Positions 7,699 through 16,410 of a stretch of DNA of 43,933 nucleotides are shown one piece after another. Made by a program: the position numbers and the translations under genes. Where the stretch lies: the IMG/VR virus record IMGVR_UViG_3300048927_000029, positions 1 to 43,933 of that record; one strand, 5' to 3'. Position 1 is the first letter of the stretch, and every line of letters begins with the position of its first letter. Under the pieces are notes generated by a model. That model did not search any database. It was not told the DNA's origin and was given only the letters and a program-made list of their open reading frames with translations. This stretch comes from a virus.

Positions 7699-8092
7699 CA
7701 TCTTCGACAAAATAAAACGACAGAAACTGAAGTTTTTCACCGCCTACCCATATCCGGCGCAGGTTATTGTCTACATCCTCGGTGAAGACGAAGCTCTACT
7801 CCGCGCAATCCCCGACCATCCGGAACACGACGAAGGCGTTAATGGACGCTGTTGCTGGATGAAGAAAGACGGCTACAACATTATAACCATTGGCATTAAA
7901 CGCGACCTGAGCGACTTTATGGCGGTTGCCGCGCACGAATGCTACCACGCTATGAACGCCTGCTATAACTGGTTTGGCGCGTATCACGATAATGAAAACG
8001 ACGAGCCCGGAGCTTATTTCTTAGGACATCTGGTGCGTGAATTTACCATCTGCTTTGCCGAACTGACGGAGGTAAAGGAAAATGACGCCTGA
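7691..8092 (+). CDS. Putative zincin-like protein (HExxH motif)
   Basis: This encodes 133 residues from a GTG start with GGAGGAACG upstream. Residues 78-88 read AVAAHECYHAM, giving the HExxH zinc-protease signature (H82, E83, H86). A later acidic patch (EPGAYFLGHLVREF, about 103-117) could supply a third ligand. The flanking sequence (FMAVAAHECYHAMNACY) looks like a minimal metallopeptidase core of about 130 residues. It overlaps both neighbours and is co-translated with VRR-NUC. Protease activity is inferred only from the motif; I do not recognise a named family. Confidence 0.75.
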   Translation: MADIFDKIKRQKLKFFTAYPYPAQVIVYILGEDEALLRAIPDHPEHDEGVNGRCCWMKKDGYNIITIGIKRDLSDFMAVAAHECYHAMNACYNWFGAYHDNENDEPGAYFLGHLVREFTICFAELTEVKENDA

Positions 8093-8402
8093 AGGGAAAG
8101 TGCAAGCCTACAGCAAAAAAAGCCTTACTGAAAAAGGCTGTCTAGTACGAAAATTAAGTTATGAGGGTCGCCGAGGCGCAACGGACCATCTTGTACTTGT
8201 GCCCCCAAGAGAATCTTTATGGTGCGATATTTTACCAGCTAAGACCCTGTTTCTTGAGTATAAGCGCGACGAAGACACGCAGCCCGAAGAACACCAGCTA
8301 CGCGAACATGCCCGGATGCGCGCGGTCGGCGCTGACGTGAGAGTCATCGGCAGCAAGCGTCAGGTTGATGAACTGGTTAAGGAGTTATTCCCATGCGACT
8401 AA
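8082..8402 (+). CDS. VRR-NUC domain nuclease
   Basis: This encodes 106 residues, the length of stand-alone phage VRR-NUC proteins. The GRRGATDHLVLV motif (D35), LFLEYK (E59, K61) and Q72 form the PD-(D/E)XK-type metal site. Members of this family cut branched DNA and usually sit beside helicase genes, as here (SNF2-type helicase two genes downstream). It starts 11 bases inside the zincin-like gene. Confidence 0.9.
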   Translation: MTPEGKVQAYSKKSLTEKGCLVRKLSYEGRRGATDHLVLVPPRESLWCDILPAKTLFLEYKRDEDTQPEEHQLREHARMRAVGADVRVIGSKRQVDELVKELFPCD

Positions 8403-8575
8403 CCCCCAAAGAACCAGAACCGCGCAAGCGATGCATCCAGTGCCGGGAGCGCCTGCCGCTGTCGGCGTTCCATAAGTCCAGTGTAGCCAGCATCGACGGT
8501 TACCGTAACGTGTGCAAAAGCTGCCGTCGTGCTATAGAGGCGGCGCGGATTCGTGAGAAACGAGGAAAAGAATAA
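8393..8575 (+). CDS. Zinc-finger protein, 60 aa
   Basis: This encodes 60 residues with two CxxC knuckles: CIQC (about 14-17) and CKSC (about 41-44), separated by LPLSAFHKSS and NVCKSC. This is the small treble-clef or zinc-ribbon type found in many phage operons. The C-terminus is strongly basic (RREAARIREKRGKE-like). It overlaps VRR-NUC by 10 bases and the next gene by one. Nucleic-acid binding is likely; the exact role is unknown. Confidence 0.75.
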   Translation: MRLTPKEPEPRKRCIQCRERLPLSAFHKSSVASIDGYRNVCKSCRRAIEAARIREKRGKE

Positions 8576-8754
8576 TGTCTAAATTTATCCGCGTAGTGAT
8601 TGAGACTGGAATAGCAGGCGGCGATACTGTTGAGATAGTAGAGCTTGACGACAATGCCTCGCAAAAAGACATGGAAGAGGCCGCCCGCGATGAATTTTTC
8701 AACCGGTGCAGTTACGGCTGGTCTGAATGCGACGAGGAAGGCAATGAACTTTGA
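8575..8754 (+). CDS. Hypothetical acidic protein, 59 aa
   Basis: This encodes 59 residues (MSKFIRVVIETGIAGGDTVE...). One beta hairpin is followed by an acidic helix containing EEAARDEFFNRCSYGWSE. It starts on the last base of the zinc-finger stop codon and overlaps the helicase start by 11 bases, so all three are coupled. The pattern looks like a conserved small phage protein, but I do not assign a family with confidence. Confidence 0.65.
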   Translation: MSKFIRVVIETGIAGGDTVEIVELDDNASQKDMEEAARDEFFNRCSYGWSECDEEGNEL

Positions 8755-10183
8755 GCGCAGACCTTATCAGAAGCTAATAACAGCGCACATACTGAAACAC
8801 CCCAGGGTCAATGTATTCGCCACGATGGGTAGCGGCAAGACGGGCGCAACACTCTGGTCGTTAAATAAAATGTTCCAGTCCGGCATCCTGGAAGACTGGG
8901 ACCAGGAAAACTGGAAAGGCGACAGGGTTCTTGTTTTAGCGCCGCTACGTGTAGCGTCGGGTACGTGGCCGTCTGAACAAGTTCGCTGGCAATTTCCCGC
9001 GCTGCGCGTCGTCGACGGCACCGGCAGCCGCCAGTACCGGGAAGACGTGATGTTGAACGACGACGCGAACGTGGTGTGCTGCAACTACGATATCCTGGAG
9101 TGGCTCGTCGAGTTCTGGGGTGACCGCTGGCCGTTCACGGTCATTGTTGCCGATGAGTCAACTAAGTTGAAGTCGTTCCGTAGCCGCGGCGGTAGCAAGC
9201 GCGCACGGGCGCTCGGCAAGGTGGCGCACAAGAAGATTAAGCGCTTCATCAACCTGACCGGTACGCCAGCGCCAAACGGCCTGAAAGACCTGTGGGGGCA
9301 GTGCTGGTTCCTTGACGCAGGACAGCGCCTTGGCAGCAGCTACCAGGCGTTCACCGACCGCTGGTTTGTCTCTATACAGGAGGGCAGTCACCATGCCGCT
9401 AAATCGTACAAGCCTCGTAGCGGCGCTGATACCGAGATTCACCAGAAGATTGCCGACATCAGCCTTACTGTGGACGCCGCCGAATACTTTGGGTGCGACA
9501 AACCCGTCGTGGTCCCCGTCGTGGTCCCGCTGCCGTCTAAGGCCCGAAAAGTCTATGACCAGATGGAGAAAGAACTATTCGCCCAGCTCGAAGCCGGAGA
9601 GGTGGAAGCGGCGAACGCGGCAGCGCGCACCCAGAAATGTCTCCAGATAGCCAGCGGTGCCGTGTACACGACGGGTGAAGACGGTGAAGCAAGCCGTGAC
9701 TGGGAACCAGTGCATAACGCCAAGCTGGATGCACTGGACTCCATCTACGACGAGCTGAACGGCGCGCCGCTGCTTGTGGCGTACCAGTACCAGCACGACC
9801 GCGCACGCATCCTGAAGAAGTTCCCTGATGCCGTTGCACTGGCGAAAGGCCAGAAGGGTAATCGCCAGATTGAAGCGTGGAACCGCGGCGAGATTCCGAT
9901 GCTGCTGGTGCATCCGGCGTCTGCCGGGCATGGCGTCAATTTACAGGATGGGGGCTGTCACTTAGCATTCTTTAGTATGACGTGGTCGTACGAACAGTAT
10001 GCACAGGTGATTGAGCGCATAGGCCCCGTACGGCAATTTCAGTCCGGCCATCCTCGTCCGGTATTTATCTATCAAATACAGGCGGAAGACACGCTTGACC
10101 AGGTCGTACAAGCACGTCTTGAAGGGAAAGCGGATGTACAAGACCTGCTCATGGAATATTGTAAGAGGAAAATTGACAAATGA
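8744..10183 (+). CDS. SNF2/SF2-type DNA helicase
   Basis: This encodes 479 residues. Walker A is MGSGKT (K32). Motif II is VADEST (D137, E138). Motif III is LTGTP. The second RecA lobe shows GHGVNLQDGG and the QVIERIGPVRQ arginine motif. This is the compact SNF2-like helicase typical of this phage type, probably unwinding or remodelling forks with VRR-NUC. The ATG at 8744 (MNFERRPYQ) is preferred because GAGGAAGGCA precedes it; the frame continues upstream to 8645 but through the previous gene. It ends in an ATGA overlap with an HNH gene. Confidence 0.9.
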   Translation: MNFERRPYQKLITAHILKHPRVNVFATMGSGKTGATLWSLNKMFQSGILEDWDQENWKGDRVLVLAPLRVASGTWPSEQVRWQFPALRVVDGTGSRQYREDVMLNDDANVVCCNYDILEWLVEFWGDRWPFTVIVADESTKLKSFRSRGGSKRARALGKVAHKKIKRFINLTGTPAPNGLKDLWGQCWFLDAGQRLGSSYQAFTDRWFVSIQEGSHHAAKSYKPRSGADTEIHQKIADISLTVDAAEYFGCDKPVVVPVVVPLPSKARKVYDQMEKELFAQLEAGEVEAANAAARTQKCLQIASGAVYTTGEDGEASRDWEPVHNAKLDALDSIYDELNGAPLLVAYQYQHDRARILKKFPDAVALAKGQKGNRQIEAWNRGEIPMLLVHPASAGHGVNLQDGGCHLAFFSMTWSYEQYAQVIERIGPVRQFQSGHPRPVFIYQIQAEDTLDQVVQARLEGKADVQDLLMEYCKRKIDK

Positions 10184-10671
10184 GTGAATTAGACTACGAC
10201 CCGGAAACAGGTCTATTCACCTGGAAAGCCACAAACAGACGCGGGTTCGTCGGTAAGCAGGCCGGATGTTTTTGTCCGAGGGATGGCTATATTCGAATCA
10301 GAATAAACAGCAAACTGGAGCTTGCACACCGGCTTGCCTGGAATATGACATACCCCGACGACCCGGTCGGGCCGGACGAGCAGATAGACCACATTAACCA
10401 CGTCAGAACAGATAACAGAATCATTAATCTGAGAAAGGCCAGTAACACCGAGAATAGCCGGAACGCTTCCATTGGCATTAACAACACAAGCGGCGCGCTA
10501 GGCGTATGGTTCGAGAAGCGGCGGAATAAGTGGGCCGCAGAAATAAAGGTAGACCGTAAAAAGATACATCTCGGTCAGTTTGCAGAGTTTGCCGATGCGG
10601 TAGCGGCCCGTAAAGCTGCTGAAGTTAAATACGGATTCCATGAAAATCACGGTAAGAAGAGAGGTATATGA
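10180..10671 (+). CDS. AP2/HNH homing endonuclease (second copy type)
   Basis: This encodes 163 residues. HNH core: EQIDHINHVRTDNRIINLRKASN, shown here only as a motif at about 65-90. The AP2-like C-terminus is at about 105-150 (GALGVWFEKRRNKWAAEI). It shares N-terminal (Y..ETG.F.WK), HNH and C-terminal (KYGFHENHG) features with the gene at 6932..7447, so the two are homologous but diverged. It is ATGA-coupled to the helicase stop, again a selfish element placed directly behind a replication gene. Confidence 0.9.
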   Translation: MSELDYDPETGLFTWKATNRRGFVGKQAGCFCPRDGYIRIRINSKLELAHRLAWNMTYPDDPVGPDEQIDHINHVRTDNRIINLRKASNTENSRNASIGINNTSGALGVWFEKRRNKWAAEIKVDRKKIHLGQFAEFADAVAARKAAEVKYGFHENHGKKRGI

Positions 10672-10862
10672 TGGTTCAGAGATACGCAGCGATAGCTATA
10701 CGCGAGTACGAGACAGCTACAGGTGCTTTCGTTAAATACGAAGACTATCAGGAACTCGAAGCTGAGAACGCCAGACTACGGCAGCAGCGAGACGCGGCAA
10801 ACGCGCAACTGGATTTCTTAATAGAAAATACAAAAGTCAAAAATATAGATGACCTGATGTAA
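10668..10862 (+). CDS. Hypothetical MVQRY-type coiled-coil protein
   Basis: This encodes 64 residues (MMVQRYAAIAIREYETATGA...), with KYEDYQELEAENARLRQQRD forming a leucine-zipper-like coil. Its N-terminus and YEDY motif resemble the product of 38871..39095 (MVQRY...VSYEDYAKLKE), suggesting distant paralogues in the early and middle regions. It is the last gene of the rightward arm; a bidirectional terminator follows immediately. Confidence 0.65.
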   Translation: MMVQRYAAIAIREYETATGAFVKYEDYQELEAENARLRQQRDAANAQLDFLIENTKVKNIDDLM

Positions 10863-10890
10863 AAAAAAAGCCCCGAAAGGGGCCTTATGT
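10861..10890. terminator. Bidirectional terminator between convergent arms
   Basis: GCCCC (10870..10874), loop GAAA, GGGGC (10879..10883). On the minus strand the stem is followed by ten T residues, a very strong terminator for the tailspike transcript. On the plus strand the T tract is weaker (CTTATGTTT). Confidence 0.9.
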
Positions 10891-12951
10891 TTAGTCTTTA
10901 TTAGACCCTGACACAATTATACGGGCGGAAGACGCCGTTGTAACGGAACTGCCGGTTGCATTTGTGGCTTCAAAGGTAATCGTAGTTCCGATAGGTACAA
11001 ATTCCCTCGGCAAAGTGACACTGCCAGAGTTCTGACACGAAAACTGTTCTACTCCGTTAATTTTTAGCCTGATGGTCAGAGCCGCCGAGGCCGGGACGGA
11101 AATTGACACAGTCAAAGAGTCGAATTTATGTGTAGTTACGATACCTCCAGATGACGTATCGCCGTAATAAAACTGATAATCTCCTGTAGCTTCTCTCGAA
11201 GAAAATCCTAGTGGAGCCGTTCCCGACGCGGGAATCGACACAACATCGACCGCCATTCGGATAATCGGCTGTAAACCATGAATCCAGTTAACGTTCCCGC
11301 TACCAATCTCCGACGCAAGAGTACCAAATCCTTTACGAAACGCGCGCGGAGATACTTCGAAATTGAACGACGGTGAGGTGCTATATACGATTTTTTTAGT
11401 ACGTGTTGAGCTCGTATAGAAATTACACGTTGAATCAGCAGAGAATGTGCCCTCGTAAGGGTCAACCCTGATGGCAACTAATTCACTGTTACCGTTCAGC
11501 ATACTCCCCTGGCAATTACTGAACGATACCGCACTGTATTTACTATCTGAAGAGCCAACTATGCCCGAGTTATTATCGACGGCCATTAACAGACCCGCGC
11601 ATTCAACGTGGGTGCCTGTAATTTTTGCGCTACCAAATGGGTTCCCGTACAGCGAAGAACTTACCTGGCGTAGTTGCACGATTACACCATCGTTATCAAC
11701 ACTTGAAACTGCTTCGCCTGCTGTCTGATACGCTATGCCGCCAATGCAGTGGAATACTGCTTTGGTATAGGAAAAAGCTGGCTGAGGCTCGCACAAGAGA
11801 CTGCCATTGATTGTAGCTATAGCTTGCGAGCCATTTATCTCTGCCACACAGTTACAACGGTTAGTTTGTAAATTTAACTGTATCTCTGAAATTTGAAGGT
11901 CTGAACCATCACCAATGCGAACGGCGCAAGGGAAGTTACGAACACGAATTGTGTCCGAACACACATTGCTCAACAATCCCGTGAGGGGTGCGATAAGCGA
12001 CGGCAATCCACCTTTAAACTCAATTGCGTACGTATAGTTATTGGCTGTAGCCTCTATAAGTGGGGAGCCAGTTATGGAGAAGAAAGTGGCGTTTACCACT
12101 GAAATCATCGCGGTTTTTGCTGTTGTTGCCGTCGCCAGAATGTACGTACCGTCGAAGTGGATATTAAAATTGCTCATGTCGCGAAGTTCGACAGAAGTAA
12201 TTTCTATACCAAATGATGGTACATAAAGACTGCGCGTAATAGTCCCCGGACGACGACATAAAAATGTCGCTGCGTTTTTAATCGCCAGGTCTACATTATC
12301 ACCATCTTTAACACCCCAAGCTCTTAAATCATTAATTTCCCAGCGCTTATCAAGAAGATATGCAGTACCACCACTGGTAGTAACTACATTCCCGGAGACA
12401 GAGCTAACCGTTCCTGAGTCCCCGACAAGGGTATACAGAACGTCGTTATATAAATAGTCAGCGCCAGCGGTAACCATAGCACCAGTACCCGGGAAAGGTG
12501 CATAGTTGTCTGTGCCTACCACATTTGAGATAACTTCTACTAAAGGTTTTAAGGATGAGTCCCCGATAGGTTGCCAGGCTGTTGCTGAAATTCCACCGGT
12601 ACTGTTTGGGGTAGAGCTAGCCGGAATTGTTTTCGGATAAGAGCCACGCCATACGTAATATTGCCCATCGCCACCAGGGGCGGGCCATAAGACGGCCTTA
12701 TCAGTATCTGTTGCCGATAGGGTTCCGCCAGTATCGAAACTAAAGGAGGCTGGGCGGAAACCTGCATCGCGCAGCACCGCCGGTAATGTTTTCTGCGATT
12801 GGCCTGTAACCGGATTAGTTGCATAGTCAATATCAGCCCCACCGGCAACACCTCCTTGTTTGCCTGTTATAACCTCAGCTTCGAATAACTGATGTTTCTT
12901 TGCTGTCTGCAAGTCCGAAAGGCTTAAAACGTCGCCGCATCCGCTAGACAT
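10891..12951 (-). CDS. Tailspike protein with TSP1/Gp66-type N-terminal adaptor
   Basis: This encodes 686 residues. Residues 1-140 form the adaptor domain seen in many enterobacterial podo- and siphovirus tailspikes (YYVWRGSYPKTIPASSTPN; TAWQPIGD). About 150-560 are repetitive short beta strands consistent with a right-handed parallel beta-helix, the fold of capsule or O-antigen depolymerases. The C-terminal 100 residues look like a beta-sandwich (trimerisation or carbohydrate binding). It binds and probably cleaves a surface polysaccharide, so it sets host range. Which sugar is cut cannot be read from the sequence. It is the last gene of the tail operon. Confidence 0.85.
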   Translation of the reverse strand: MSSGCGDVLSLSDLQTAKKHQLFEAEVITGKQGGVAGGADIDYATNPVTGQSQKTLPAVLRDAGFRPASFSFDTGGTLSATDTDKAVLWPAPGGDGQYYVWRGSYPKTIPASSTPNSTGGISATAWQPIGDSSLKPLVEVISNVVGTDNYAPFPGTGAMVTAGADYLYNDVLYTLVGDSGTVSSVSGNVVTTSGGTAYLLDKRWEINDLRAWGVKDGDNVDLAIKNAATFLCRRPGTITRSLYVPSFGIEITSVELRDMSNFNIHFDGTYILATATTAKTAMISVVNATFFSITGSPLIEATANNYTYAIEFKGGLPSLIAPLTGLLSNVCSDTIRVRNFPCAVRIGDGSDLQISEIQLNLQTNRCNCVAEINGSQAIATINGSLLCEPQPAFSYTKAVFHCIGGIAYQTAGEAVSSVDNDGVIVQLRQVSSSLYGNPFGSAKITGTHVECAGLLMAVDNNSGIVGSSDSKYSAVSFSNCQGSMLNGNSELVAIRVDPYEGTFSADSTCNFYTSSTRTKKIVYSTSPSFNFEVSPRAFRKGFGTLASEIGSGNVNWIHGLQPIIRMAVDVVSIPASGTAPLGFSSREATGDYQFYYGDTSSGGIVTTHKFDSLTVSISVPASAALTIRLKINGVEQFSCQNSGSVTLPREFVPIGTTITFEATNATGSSVTTASSARIIVSGSNKD

Positions 12952-12962
12952 AGTGTGTCCTC

Positions 12963-15539
12963 TTATAAATAACCGTTACTGAATCCTGCGCTGAATGCGC
13001 GACCGAATGGCGATACGCCGTCGTACAGATAATAATCTGGATGGTAGTTATACGCTGTTATCTTGGTCGTCCTGTCGCTTCCGGGGTCGACGGTACTAAC
13101 TAACATCATCTGAGCATTATGCCTTTGTTCGCTGCCGAATGAAAACTCTGTTTTAAGTGCGCTGTTTCCAGTGTAGATAGCCTCTTGCGGGGCTGCCTGC
13201 ATGACCACTTTACGTTCAGAGGTTCCTGGTGTAACGGCCACACTCTGTACGGACCCATCACGCTTCTTCAGAATCACAGAATGGTCGTCGCCTTCGTCAA
13301 AGGAAACTGGCTGCGATAGCGTCAACTCCAGTCCATTAACGGCAACAACATATCCGTCATATGGCGCGACGCGTGAGCCTTTAACAACCGATATAGGCCG
13401 CCCTGGAATGGCGAAGATACCCTCTTCGGTTGCCGTGAATTCTACAGAAACTTTATTTAGAGTGTTCTTCTGGTACCTGCGCCAGGCGTGCCAGTATGCC
13501 TGCTGGTAGTTACGCACGCCTTTAGAGTCATAAGTGTCCGTTTTAATGCCACCATCAGGGGGGATTGTTATTGTTTCTTTAATATTAGTGTCCGGGTCAA
13601 TATAGCTGTACTTAACCGAATCGAAAGCGTCCTTATCGCTAAACTGACGGGTCCATTTTTCGGCATCCGGATTTTTGCTACGGTGCGTGAACACCATTTC
13701 CGGGCCCATGCGAGGCCGCTCAAAGTCCAGCATGATATTCTTGCCGTTGCGGTATGATGTGCAAAAAATTGCCTCAGCTATAGTCGTGATGATGTCCTGC
13801 GCGGTGGTCTGGTAGTTATCAAACGTGTAGCAGAATTGCCCGGCTTTTGCTGACTGGAAATAGGACTCAACTTCATTCTGTACGTCCAATAACTGGTCCA
13901 TATTGGACGCAGTAAGGTCAAGACCGCCAACAACAGGGTCCCGCATCAGGCGAATAAGAGACTGTATAGCTTGGGTGTTGTTTGTCCACGCTGTGTCGAA
14001 CACGCCATTCCCAAGATATTTTTGCACCTTCTCAGTAACAATTAATTTAATCTGCGGTTGCTTAACGGCAGAAGCGCGCGGGGTTTGTCTACGCGCCGTA
14101 TGAATAGTTGTTCTGTTGCCGTAGTTTGGTGTATTGTCAAGAACCTGGCCGTACAGGTTGACGTATTTAATTTCATCAACCACCTGTCCGCTAAATTTAA
14201 GGTCAAGGTCAGTCACCCGCCGGGCGCGAACCCTCACCGCAGATGGAGATGGGAGGGTGGCGATAATAGACACACCAGTAAAGTCGGCAGAACGACCTGT
14301 AACCGTTCCTTGCTGTGTGTAAATAGGGCCGTATGGAACGCCATCGTCGCCTATCAATTGGTATTGCAGTTCGGCGGTTACAGATGTGCTCTGCTTGCTG
14401 CGCTTGCCGCTGTCCTTATACATGCCATTGTCGGCGCTGATATTAGCCACAAGGCGCTCTGACTTTATGCGGTCGATGGTCACCCAGTCAGTCAGGCTTT
14501 TAGTGTACGTGTCGGCCGGGCCTATTGTGGCATCGTCGAAGGCTTCCAGTGGCCAGGTAGTGCTACCAAGCAGGAGCCATTGCGAATTATTACCGGAAAT
14601 GTTGACGCGTATTTCAACGCTGCTAACAGATGTTACGAGGTAATCCCCGCTAAGAAACGCGTTAGAGTTGTCGCCCGGTAAATCGACCTGGATATGGTTA
14701 AACCGTGCAATGTCGCCGACAGAAAGGAATTCGTCGAACTGAGAATCACCAGTAGGGTCAACAATTATGCCTAATGTTCCGCCTGTTTGTTGCACGGTAC
14801 TGGATGCGCCGATGTTGGTAGCCAGGTCGTTCTGCGCCTTCAGCACCTGACCGTCAATCTCATTTGACGCAACGGTAATGAACAGGTCTTCCGTGGGTGC
14901 GCTGCCGATTACCGTTTGTGGACTGCCGCTGTTAGGTGAAGTAAACGGACCGTACACGGCAGCGGATGAACCTGTGATTTCAGACAACAACGTGTCGCCA
15001 TCCGTGATACCTGATGCCGGGGTGTCCAGATAGCCACGGCCTACATCATAATATCCGTATTCGATTACTTCACCTGCGGCATCGAACAGGCGATATGTAG
15101 TCATCAGGTCATTCGGAATACTCTGAACAGTGCCGCAGATATCGTAAGTACGCTCATATGGGCGCGGCTTATTATTACGGTCGGTCAGACTGTTATTAGG
15201 GCTTTCGCTTTGTCCGTTAGCCAGGTTAGAGCTGGGTGACTTAGCCGATGGGAAAATAATTTTATTGATACGGTTAATGACCCCTAGTGGGTCAAGTACC
15301 TTCATGATACCGCCCAGACCGCCTCCGCCAGCGCCCTCGACGATATGGAATGTGGCCTGCTCTTTGAGTGCTTCAAAGTCTTCGGTGACTTTATTATCTT
15401 CGCCGATTTCGTCGATGTATATTTCAAACGGCACGCCGTCCGGGATGTTTGCAACAACAAACTCCATTGGGTTGCCGTAGAGGCGCTTATGGTCGAATCC
15501 GCCGTTTGCGTTTCGTGCGTAATGGTTAATCAGCGCCAA
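12963..15539 (-). CDS. Tail tip / host-specificity-type protein (J-like)
   Basis: This encodes 858 residues. N-terminal MEFVVANIPDGVPFEIYIDE and the following hydrophobic GGGGLGGIMKVLDPLG segment resemble the start of tail tip proteins. A long beta-rich middle is followed by a region (about 500-700) with NTQAIQSLIRLMRDPVVGG and CTSYRNGKNIMLDFERP motifs typical of the central tip protein of lambda-like tails. It lies between the NlpC-like gene and the tailspike. The C-terminal end (SAGFSNGYL) probably docks the tailspike. It forms the tail tip and may contact the cell surface. Confidence 0.8.
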   Translation of the reverse strand: MALINHYARNANGGFDHKRLYGNPMEFVVANIPDGVPFEIYIDEIGEDNKVTEDFEALKEQATFHIVEGAGGGGLGGIMKVLDPLGVINRINKIIFPSAKSPSSNLANGQSESPNNSLTDRNNKPRPYERTYDICGTVQSIPNDLMTTYRLFDAAGEVIEYGYYDVGRGYLDTPASGITDGDTLLSEITGSSAAVYGPFTSPNSGSPQTVIGSAPTEDLFITVASNEIDGQVLKAQNDLATNIGASSTVQQTGGTLGIIVDPTGDSQFDEFLSVGDIARFNHIQVDLPGDNSNAFLSGDYLVTSVSSVEIRVNISGNNSQWLLLGSTTWPLEAFDDATIGPADTYTKSLTDWVTIDRIKSERLVANISADNGMYKDSGKRSKQSTSVTAELQYQLIGDDGVPYGPIYTQQGTVTGRSADFTGVSIIATLPSPSAVRVRARRVTDLDLKFSGQVVDEIKYVNLYGQVLDNTPNYGNRTTIHTARRQTPRASAVKQPQIKLIVTEKVQKYLGNGVFDTAWTNNTQAIQSLIRLMRDPVVGGLDLTASNMDQLLDVQNEVESYFQSAKAGQFCYTFDNYQTTAQDIITTIAEAIFCTSYRNGKNIMLDFERPRMGPEMVFTHRSKNPDAEKWTRQFSDKDAFDSVKYSYIDPDTNIKETITIPPDGGIKTDTYDSKGVRNYQQAYWHAWRRYQKNTLNKVSVEFTATEEGIFAIPGRPISVVKGSRVAPYDGYVVAVNGLELTLSQPVSFDEGDDHSVILKKRDGSVQSVAVTPGTSERKVVMQAAPQEAIYTGNSALKTEFSFGSEQRHNAQMMLVSTVDPGSDRTTKITAYNYHPDYYLYDGVSPFGRAFSAGFSNGYL

Positions 15540-15901
15540 AATTCTATCTCCTGGTAAACCTGCTTTAAGTCTGATAATACATCAAGTTTAACCTGTCGCG
15601 CGTACATTGCGCAATGACTGACCATACCGTCGTAATACACACCCGCGTGCCACACAATACGGCCGCCCGTTTTAACACCCATCAATACCGCATCAAAGTT
15701 CTTCGGGGTGAATACCTGTTCTAATCCTTTCGTTGCCGCGTGGCCGTCGTCGAATGCCTGATTGATGTCCCGCGGCGACATCACATTAAACTCTGGCGTA
15801 TAGAGACCGGCGTCAGCGCGCACGTTACGGACATGGTGCCAACAGTTCCTAGTGCGAAAGTTATAAGGCAAACCAGTATATGAATTTATGTTTACGGTCA
15901 C
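15530..15901 (-). CDS. NlpC/P60-like distal tail protein
   Basis: This encodes 123 residues. Cys20 in TRNCWHHVRNV and His85 in RIVWHAGVYY match the Cys/His catalytic pair of the NlpC/P60 papain-like superfamily found in lambda K-type tail assembly proteins. It probably cleaves peptidoglycan stem peptides during DNA entry or assists tip assembly. It overlaps the tip gene by 10 bases and the upstream DUF1833 gene by four. Confidence 0.8.
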   Translation of the reverse strand: MTVNINSYTGLPYNFRTRNCWHHVRNVRADAGLYTPEFNVMSPRDINQAFDDGHAATKGLEQVFTPKNFDAVLMGVKTGGRIVWHAGVYYDGMVSHCAMYARQVKLDVLSDLKQVYQEIEFWR

Positions 15902-16410
15902 GATAATACCCCGCGCAGAATAGGAATCTCCGTAGGCGTCATCAGAATGCCCGTAGGACGCTCGTTAAGGCGCGGAACGCCAACGTCGGCCGTAAACACG
16001 CCCTTGGCCTGTGAGAGCGACTGTAGGTCGTAGGACACCGGCCCTTTGCACGGATAAGACAGGTCGGTGCTGACATAAGCGCGAAAGGTAAACACCGGCC
16101 ATTCCTGGTTATTTAGCGGGATGCGCGACATCTCGTCATCGAGCTGGTTGCCAACATCCGGCAGCGTAAAGGCCGCTTGCTGGTCCATATCGTTATTGTT
16201 CGCCGCGTTCTTTGAGTCCATTGGTGATGGCTCGAACGTAACTACCTCTCCGGTTTCCAGTGTTGCCGTAAGTGGCGATGTGCCGCGCACAATAAGATAA
16301 CGCTTAGATAACAGTGAGTGCGTAATCTCAACCGTCGTGTAATCAATCTGGCCCTCCGGGTTGGAGGCCAGTTTAAGGCGATACGCCGCCAGGACTGATT
16401 CTTCACTCAT
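15898..16410 (-). CDS. DUF1833-type distal tail protein
   Basis: This encodes 170 residues. The C-terminal RPTGILMTPTEIPILRG and the general beta-sandwich pattern match DUF1833 tail proteins, which sit between the distal tail protein and the NlpC/tip genes in siphoviruses (lambda L-like position). Four-base overlaps with both neighbours indicate a single coupled tail operon. Confidence 0.75.
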   Translation of the reverse strand: MSEESVLAAYRLKLASNPEGQIDYTTVEITHSLLSKRYLIVRGTSPLTATLETGEVVTFEPSPMDSKNAANNNDMDQQAAFTLPDVGNQLDDEMSRIPLNNQEWPVFTFRAYVSTDLSYPCKGPVSYDLQSLSQAKGVFTADVGVPRLNERPTGILMTPTEIPILRGVLS

